DNA from: Bacteroidetes bacterium GWA2_31_9b
Lineage (GTDB): Bacteria; Bacteroidota; Bacteroidia; Bacteroidales; UBA12077
Assembly: GCA_001769005.1 (NCBI GenBank)
Contig: MENE01000008.1
Span: 1,171-11,306, forward strand
DNA: 10,136 nt
Direction of reading: 5' to 3'
Shown: positions 6,390-10,136 of the stretch, in pieces
Layout: each line of letters starts with the position of its first letter
Position numbering within the stretch: position 1 is the first letter of the stretch
Notes under the pieces: model-generated
What the model was told of the DNA's origin: nothing
Seen by the model: the letters and a program-made list of their open reading frames with translations, nothing else
The model's database searches: none
Translations under genes and position numbers: made by a program

Positions 6390-7403
6390 ATGATTGATAT
6401 CAAAGAAAATTTCTCTTTAAAAAAATTCAATACATTTGGTTTTGATATTCAATGTCGATATTTCTCTACTTTTTCAAATGAAACAGAATTAAAAGAAATT
6501 CTTTTATTACAAAAAAAATTGAATATTCCATTAATGGTTATAGGTGGTGGGAGTAATTTACTTTTTAAAAATGATTTTAATGGATTCGTTATTCAACCCA
6601 CAAATAAAAATATTGAAATAAAGAATGAAACGAATGAATATGTTGAGCTTCGTGTTGGTGCAGGTGAAAATTGGGACGAGTTTGTTGAGTACTGTGTGAA
6701 TAATAATTGGGGTGGAATAGAGAACCTATCGTTAATTCCCGGATTTGTTGGTACTTGCCCGATACAAAATATTGGAGCGTATGGAGTTGAAGTTAAAGAT
6801 GTAATTTTATTGGTTGAAACTTTCGACATTGAAACTTTTTCGACACATTCATTTACTAATGCTGATTGTCATTTTGGTTATCGTGACAGTATTTTTAAGC
6901 ATGATCTAAAAGGAAAACACATTATTACACATGTAAGTTTTAAATTGAATAAAAAAGTAGATTTTATACTTGATTATGGACATCTAAAGACTGAGCTATT
7001 AAAATACAAAATCATTGATTTAAAAAATATTAGGCAAGCAGTTATTGATATACGCAATTCGAAACTTCCAAAACCAGAAGATACAGGTAATGCGGGTAGT
7101 TTTTTTAAGAATCCGGTTGTAAAGAATGAATTAGCTGAACAATTGAAGCAGCAATATCCAGATATTCCTATTTATGTTCAGAATGCAAAAGAATCTAAAA
7201 TTCCAGCCGGTTGGTTAATAGAAAAAGCAGGATGGAAAGGTAGAAATATTGGAAATGCAGGCGTACACAGCAAACAAGCTCTGGTTTTAATTAATCTCGG
7301 TAATGCTACCGGAGCCGAAGTTCTTCATTTGGCAAAAGAAATTCAAAATTCGGTTAAAAACCAATTTGGAATTGAATTGGAAATGGAAGTAAACGTTGTT
7401 TAG
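6390..7403 (+). CDS. murB: UDP-N-acetylenolpyruvoylglucosamine reductase (MurB, type I)
   Basis: MurB is a cytoplasmic FAD enzyme that uses NADPH to reduce UDP-GlcNAc-enolpyruvate to UDP-MurNAc, the second committed step of peptidoglycan synthesis. The 337-residue length is close to E. coli MurB (342). FAD-binding motifs are NIPLMVIGGGSNLLF (45-59) and IPGFVGTCPIQNIGAYG (116-132). Catalytic residues known from E. coli are present: R165 in FGYRDSIFK, S237 in GNAGSFFKNP (the proton donor) and E333 in ELEMEV. The YRDSIFK loop and the overall length identify type I. A cysteine at 123 takes the place of the serine in E. coli GSSPIQNIGAYG. The gene is alone on its strand, has its own promoter at 6362, and is followed by a 22-bp imperfect palindrome that may end transcription. 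Confidence 0.97.
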   Translation: MIDIKENFSLKKFNTFGFDIQCRYFSTFSNETELKEILLLQKKLNIPLMVIGGGSNLLFKNDFNGFVIQPTNKNIEIKNETNEYVELRVGAGENWDEFVEYCVNNNWGGIENLSLIPGFVGTCPIQNIGAYGVEVKDVILLVETFDIETFSTHSFTNADCHFGYRDSIFKHDLKGKHIITHVSFKLNKKVDFILDYGHLKTELLKYKIIDLKNIRQAVIDIRNSKLPKPEDTGNAGSFFKNPVVKNELAEQLKQQYPDIPIYVQNAKESKIPAGWLIEKAGWKGRNIGNAGVHSKQALVLINLGNATGAEVLHLAKEIQNSVKNQFGIELEMEVNVV

Positions 7404-7423
7404 GAATCAGAATTCTGAATCCT
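7402..7423. repeat. 22-bp imperfect palindrome between convergent murB and nitroreductase genes
   Basis: AGGAATCAGAA (7402-7412) and TTCTGAATCCT (7413-7423) are inverted copies with a single A/A mismatch at the fifth base of each arm, centred on GAATTC. It begins within the murB stop codon and is followed by GGTTTTA on the plus strand. It could act as a weak bidirectional terminator or be one copy of a dispersed intergenic repeat. Confidence 0.5.
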
Positions 7424-7455
7424 GGTTTTATACCTTATACTTTTTACCTATTACC

Positions 7456-8013
7456 CTATTCTTTGTATGAGTTAAACCGAACAACTTCATTAAGTTGTTT
7501 TCTTCTTTTTTCTCTTGTTTCTGATGCAGGATAACCTACTGTGATTATTAGCAAAGCACGCTTCGATTTAGGAATATTAAGCAACTTCTTTACTTTCGAT
7601 TCATCGAACCAGCCAATCATGCAGGTTCCTAGTCCTTCAGCAGCAGCCTGTAAACAAATATTCTCGGCGGCTATACCAATATCAATCAACGGAAAATGCT
7701 TATTTTTTATAAAACTTCCTGCTCCTGATGTAAAATTTGCTTTTTCTTCAACAATTACAATATGCACAGGAGCTTGTTTTGTGAAATGATTCATTCCTAA
7801 TACTTTGCTTGAAGTGCAATCGGCAATTTCATTTTTAAGTTCCGGATTATCAACCACAATAAATGTCCAAGGTTGGGCATTACAAGCAGAAGGAGCAAGA
7901 TGTGCAGCTTGAAGTATTCTGTTTAATTTGTCTTGTTCTATTGGTGTTGTTAGATAAGCTCGATCGCTTTGTCTTTGTTGTATTATATCAAAAAATTCAA
8001 TTCCATTTACCAT
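7456..8013 (-). CDS. Nitroreductase family protein (FMN-dependent)
   Basis: A 185-residue flavin oxidoreductase of the NADH-oxidase/nitroreductase superfamily; such enzymes work as homodimers in the cytoplasm with bound FMN. The FMN-contacting segments are RQSDRAY (14-20), PSACNAQPWTFIVV (41-54) and the helix DIGIAAENICLQAAAEGLGT (111-130), which leads into CMIGWFD. The C-terminal ITVGYPASETREKRRKQLNE (157-176) is the usual family ending, where the R/K cluster closes over the phosphate. The substrate cannot be deduced; members reduce nitroaromatics, quinones or flavins. The start at 8013 lies four bases after the stop codon of the preceding SDR gene, so the two are co-transcribed. The gene ends beside degenerate TA-rich repeats. 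Confidence 0.93.
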   Translation of the reverse strand: MVNGIEFFDIIQQRQSDRAYLTTPIEQDKLNRILQAAHLAPSACNAQPWTFIVVDNPELKNEIADCTSSKVLGMNHFTKQAPVHIVIVEEKANFTSGAGSFIKNKHFPLIDIGIAAENICLQAAAEGLGTCMIGWFDESKVKKLLNIPKSKRALLIITVGYPASETREKRRKQLNEVVRFNSYKE

Positions 8014-8017
8014 CTTC

Positions 8018-8680
8018 TTAGTCGTTTTTTGTGATTTCTGCTAATTCATCCGATTCGAAATATATCTTGTTTGTTGGCATATTTGCAATTTCAATCATCG
8101 ATTTTGCAACAGAAACAGCATGTATTCCTCTATATTTTTTCAATTTACCTATAAATATAAAATTAAAAATACTCATAAAAACTCTTCCAATGATTTCTCC
8201 CAATCGAAACTCTTTTCTTTGTCCTAAAAGTATTGATGGACGTACGAAAGCCGTTTTTGTAAAATCAAACTCCAGTATATGAGTTTCCATCAAACCTTTG
8301 GTTCTTAAGTAATTATTAGAACTTGTTGAATTTGCACCAATTGAAGAAATTGCAATAAAATTGTCCACTTTGTTTGTGGAACATATTTTGGCAATCTCAA
8401 CAGGTAAATCATGGTCAATTTTAAAAAACTTTTCTTTTGATCCTGCTTTTTTTATTGTTGTTCCCAGACAGCAAAATGCATCATGACCTTTAAATTCGTG
8501 TACATATTCTGATAATTTGTCGAAGTCAACTAGTATTTCCACAATATTGTTGGTAGAATAATTTTGTTTCTTACGATTAAAAACGATTATCTTTTCGTAG
8601 ATTGGATTCTTTGATAGTTCATCAACTAAAAAACTACCAACTAGTCCGGTTGCACCAAAAACCAATGCTGTTTTTTGCAT
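8018..8680 (-). CDS. Atypical SDR / NAD(P)-binding oxidoreductase
   Basis: A 220-residue Rossmann-fold protein of the atypical short-chain dehydrogenase group that includes HTATIP2/TIP30-like proteins. The nucleotide-binding GATGLVG is at residues 9-15 and strand-two NRKK at 35-38. CCLGTTIKKAGSKEKFF (70-86) is a hallmark of this subgroup. ISSIGANS (111-118) carries the catalytic serine position, and Y124-x3-K128 (YLRTK) gives the SDR Tyr/Lys pair. VRPSILLGQRKEFRLGE (146-162) is the substrate-side segment. It lacks a signal peptide and is cytoplasmic. Its substrate is unknown. GGAGG four bases before the ATG is one of the few clear ribosome binding sites here and decides the start at 8680. The nitroreductase gene follows after four bases. 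Confidence 0.9.
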   Translation of the reverse strand: MQKTALVFGATGLVGSFLVDELSKNPIYEKIIVFNRKKQNYSTNNIVEILVDFDKLSEYVHEFKGHDAFCCLGTTIKKAGSKEKFFKIDHDLPVEIAKICSTNKVDNFIAISSIGANSTSSNNYLRTKGLMETHILEFDFTKTAFVRPSILLGQRKEFRLGEIIGRVFMSIFNFIFIGKLKKYRGIHAVSVAKSMIEIANMPTNKIYFESDELAEITKND

Positions 8681-8684
8681 AAAA

Positions 8685-8689
8685 CCTCC
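8685..8689 (-). promoter_or_regulatory. Shine-Dalgarno site of the SDR gene
   Basis: GGAGG on the minus strand, four bases before the ATG at 8680. It is notable because most genes in this window have no such motif. An out-of-frame ATG overlaps it immediately upstream (8693-8691). Confidence 0.55.
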
Positions 8690-8699
8690 ATTTTACGTG

Positions 8700-8728
8700 C
8701 AAGGTAATACAATTTTAAATGAAACAAA
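8700..8728 (-). promoter_or_regulatory. Bacteroidetes-type promoter of the SDR-nitroreductase pair
   Basis: On the minus strand a -33 element TTTG (8728-8725) is followed after 18 bases by TACCTTGCA (8706-8698). This is one base short of the typical TAnnTTTG -7 element but keeps the common TACC..TTGCA form. Transcription would start near 8693, just before the GGAGG of the SDR gene. It lies downstream of the stop of the small membrane protein gene. Confidence 0.42.
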
Positions 8729-8745
8729 ATAAGAAAATTAGATTT

Positions 8746-8970
8746 TTAGCTGCAACCGCAAGAGGAACAAATATCTGGCCTGTTATCGATTTTACGTCTG
8801 CATATCACTTCCTCATGCTTAGCGCATGATAATCCAAGCTTCGCCATATTTTTATTCTTGCCAACGGAAGTTTGAGGAAATTTTTTATTTCTGAAAAAGA
8901 TATTAAAACCTAATCCAATAAAGGCGATTGCTAATATTACAATTACTAAAAGTGCAAGTTTGATAAACAT
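8746..8970 (-). CDS. Small cysteine-rich single-pass membrane protein, function unknown
   Basis: A 74-residue protein with one hydrophobic segment (about 4-26: LALLVIVILAIAFIGLGFNI), then FFRNKKFPQTSVGKNKNMAK and a cysteine-rich tail. Cysteines are at 49, 57, 68, 71 and 73; the last three form a CxxCxC group right at the C-terminus. Small membrane proteins with a helix followed by a Cys cluster are common in Bacteroidetes and are sometimes likened to NqrM, the iron-delivery factor for Na+-NQR, but I cannot claim homology. A metal or iron-sulfur binding role is an inference from the cysteines. The gene stands alone, divergent from the E1 gene, with a convincing promoter at 9003-9010 and no visible terminator before the next gene. 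Confidence 0.82.
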   Translation of the reverse strand: MFIKLALLVIVILAIAFIGLGFNIFFRNKKFPQTSVGKNKNMAKLGLSCAKHEEVICRRKIDNRPDICSSCGCS

Positions 8971-9002
8971 TAATCAAGTATTATTGTTATTAAAATCGTG
9001 AA

Positions 9003-9010
9003 CAAAGTTA
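9003..9010 (-). promoter_or_regulatory. Bacteroidetes -7 promoter element of the small Cys-rich membrane protein
   Basis: TAACTTTG (minus strand) matches TAnnTTTG perfectly, about 33 bases before the start codon at 8970. Transcription would begin near 8998. The upstream -33 region has only a partial match (GTTA rather than TTTG). The element overlaps one arm of an inverted repeat at 9007-9032. Confidence 0.55.
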
Positions 9011-9032
9011 GCTTATTTTTAATAAATCTAAC
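9007..9032. repeat. 26-bp inverted repeat in the divergent promoter region
   Basis: GTTAG (9007-9011) and TTATT (9013-9017) pair with AATAA (9021-9025) and CTAAC (9028-9032) around a central TTT, with one and two unpaired bases between the blocks. It overlaps the -7 element of the minus-strand promoter and covers its spacer, the expected place for a repressor operator. The AT-rich context makes chance a real alternative. Confidence 0.35.
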
Positions 9033-9054
9033 TATATGTATGTTTACATTTTTA

Positions 9055-9084
9055 TTGTTTTTGGTTAATAAATTGCATAATTTG
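9055..9084 (+). promoter_or_regulatory. Weak candidate promoter of the E1 dehydrogenase gene
   Basis: TTG (9055-9057), 19 bases, then ATAATTTG (9077-9084). The second block keeps the TTTG of the -7 consensus but not the leading TA. It ends 20 bases before the ATG at 9105. Confidence 0.25.
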
Positions 9085-9104
9085 AGAAATAATTCTGATT
9101 TGAT

Positions 9105-10136
9105 ATGAGTACACAATCTTTAGAAAAAAAAGAAATTAAAAGCATTTCTGCTTTTAATAAAACAGAAGTTTTACATGATTTTAAAATTGCAAATCTCAGT
9201 CGACAAATTAGCTTGTTGGGTAGAAAAGAAGTGTTAACAGGTAAAGCAAAATTTGGAATTTTTGGTGATGGAAAAGAGGTTGCACAGATTGCATTGGCTA
9301 AAACATTTAAAGAAGGAGATTGGCGTTCAGGATATTATCGTGATCAAACCTTTATGATGGCTTCTGGATTATTTACAGCAGAAGAGTTTTTTGCTCAACT
9401 TTATGGTCAGACTGATATTAGTTTAAATCCAGGGAATGGTGGACGATCATTTAACAATCACTTTGCTACACGAAGTTTAAATGCTGATGGATCGTGGAAA
9501 GACCTTACAAAACAAAAAAACTCATCATCTGATATATCACCTACTGCCGGACAAATGGCTCGTTGGGTTGGTTTGGCTTATGCTTCTAAATTATTCAGAA
9601 ACAATAAAGAGTTGCATCAGTTTAATACTTTGTCGTCAAAAGGTAACGAGGTAGCTTTTGGAACTATTGGAGATGCGAGTACTTCCGAAGGACAATTTTG
9701 GGAAGCAATTAATGCTGTGGGTGTTTTGCAGATACCTGCTGTTATTGCTGTGTGGGACGATGGATATGGAATATCTGTACCAAAAAAATATCAAACAACA
9801 AAAGAAAGCATTTCTGATTTATTAAAAGGATTCGAAAGAACAAAAGATAAAGCAGGAATAGTTATTTTTAAAGGTAAAGGATGGGATTACCCAGAATTGA
9901 TAAAACTTTTTAAAGATGGAGTTGAAATTGCCCGTAAAGAACACGTACCTGTTGTTTTTCACATTGAAGAAATGACACAACCGCAAGGTCACTCCACTTC
10001 GGGATCGCACGAGCGATATAAATCGGATGAACGTATGAAGTTTGAAACCGAGTTTGATGCTATTGCAAAAATGCGAAAATGGATTCTGAGCGAGAAGATT
10101 GCTTCTGAAAGTGAGTTGAAAAGCATTGAAGAACAG
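9105..10136 (+). CDS. 2-oxoacid dehydrogenase E1 component, alpha part (partial, 3' end beyond window)
   Basis: The first 344 residues of a thiamine-diphosphate-dependent E1 enzyme, which decarboxylates a 2-oxoacid and passes the acyl group to lipoyl-E2 in the cytoplasm. The ThDP/Mg2+ motif is GDASTSEGQFWEAIN (189-203), with D190 and N203 as the expected ligands. Other E1-alpha marks are GYYRDQTFMMASGL (76-89), NPGNGGRS (108-115), the VWDDGYGISVP segment (216-226) and the HSTSGSHERYKSDE loop (296-309). The stretch NSSSDISPTAGQMARWVGLA (139-158) resembles the Bacteroidetes type in which E1 alpha and beta are fused into one chain; the visible part ends about where a stand-alone alpha subunit would end, so the fusion cannot be proven here. 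Pyruvate and branched-chain 2-oxoacids are both possible substrates. The ATG at 9105 is the first in frame before the conserved region. Confidence 0.92.
   Translation, partial: MSTQSLEKKEIKSISAFNKTEVLHDFKIANLSRQISLLGRKEVLTGKAKFGIFGDGKEVAQIALAKTFKEGDWRSGYYRDQTFMMASGLFTAEEFFAQLYGQTDISLNPGNGGRSFNNHFATRSLNADGSWKDLTKQKNSSSDISPTAGQMARWVGLAYASKLFRNNKELHQFNTLSSKGNEVAFGTIGDASTSEGQFWEAINAVGVLQIPAVIAVWDDGYGISVPKKYQTTKESISDLLKGFERTKDKAGIVIFKGKGWDYPELIKLFKDGVEIARKEHVPVVFHIEEMTQPQGHSTSGSHERYKSDERMKFETEFDAIAKMRKWILSEKIASESELKSIEEQ

Noticed and set aside
9822..10010. Minus-strand open frame of 62 codons
   Set aside because: It is antisense to the E1 gene and the product looks random.

Overview
The window looks like a chromosomal piece of a Bacteroidetes bacterium, probably Bacteroidales or Marinilabiliales. 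The DNA is AT-rich. Most genes lack a clear Shine-Dalgarno sequence. Several intergenic regions carry the TAnnTTTG type of -7 element. The gene set is also typical: an ECF sigma factor followed by a FecR anti-sigma factor with a C-terminal DUF4974-like part, a TonB C-terminal protein with the VVEQMP-type motif, and an E1 dehydrogenase resembling the fused Bacteroidetes type. No mobile element, tRNA, rRNA or CRISPR array was seen.

Layout. Positions 1-1474 (minus strand) hold a two-gene signalling module: a SiaC/DUF1987 phosphoprotein, then a SpoIIE-type PP2C phosphatase that runs off the left edge. The phosphatase has a degenerate receiver domain and a duplicated coiled coil. Positions 1631-2731 (plus) encode the MltG endolytic transglycosylase. 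It converges, through a shared bidirectional terminator, on a minus-strand cluster at 5130-2760: ECF sigma factor, FecR anti-sigma factor and a secreted TonB-C protein with an unassigned N-terminal beta domain. Upstream on the same strand is a family 4 glycosyltransferase (6314-5193). It is divergent from murB (6390-7403, plus).

Beyond murB is a minus-strand pair, an atypical SDR oxidoreductase and a nitroreductase (8680-7456), and then a small cysteine-rich membrane protein (8970-8746). The last gene (9105 to the right edge, plus) is a thiamine-diphosphate-dependent 2-oxoacid dehydrogenase E1 component, cut by the window end.

How the genes may work together. MltG and MurB both act in peptidoglycan metabolism but are not in one operon. 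The SiaC-like protein and the PP2C phosphatase fit a partner-switching circuit in which the phosphatase dephosphorylates the SiaC-like protein; the matching kinase is not in view. The sigma/anti-sigma pair would normally control a TonB-dependent receptor (SusC/FecA type). Here the third gene is instead a TonB-domain protein with a cleavable-looking signal peptide, which is the most unusual arrangement in the window. The remaining genes are ordinary housekeeping or metabolic genes.
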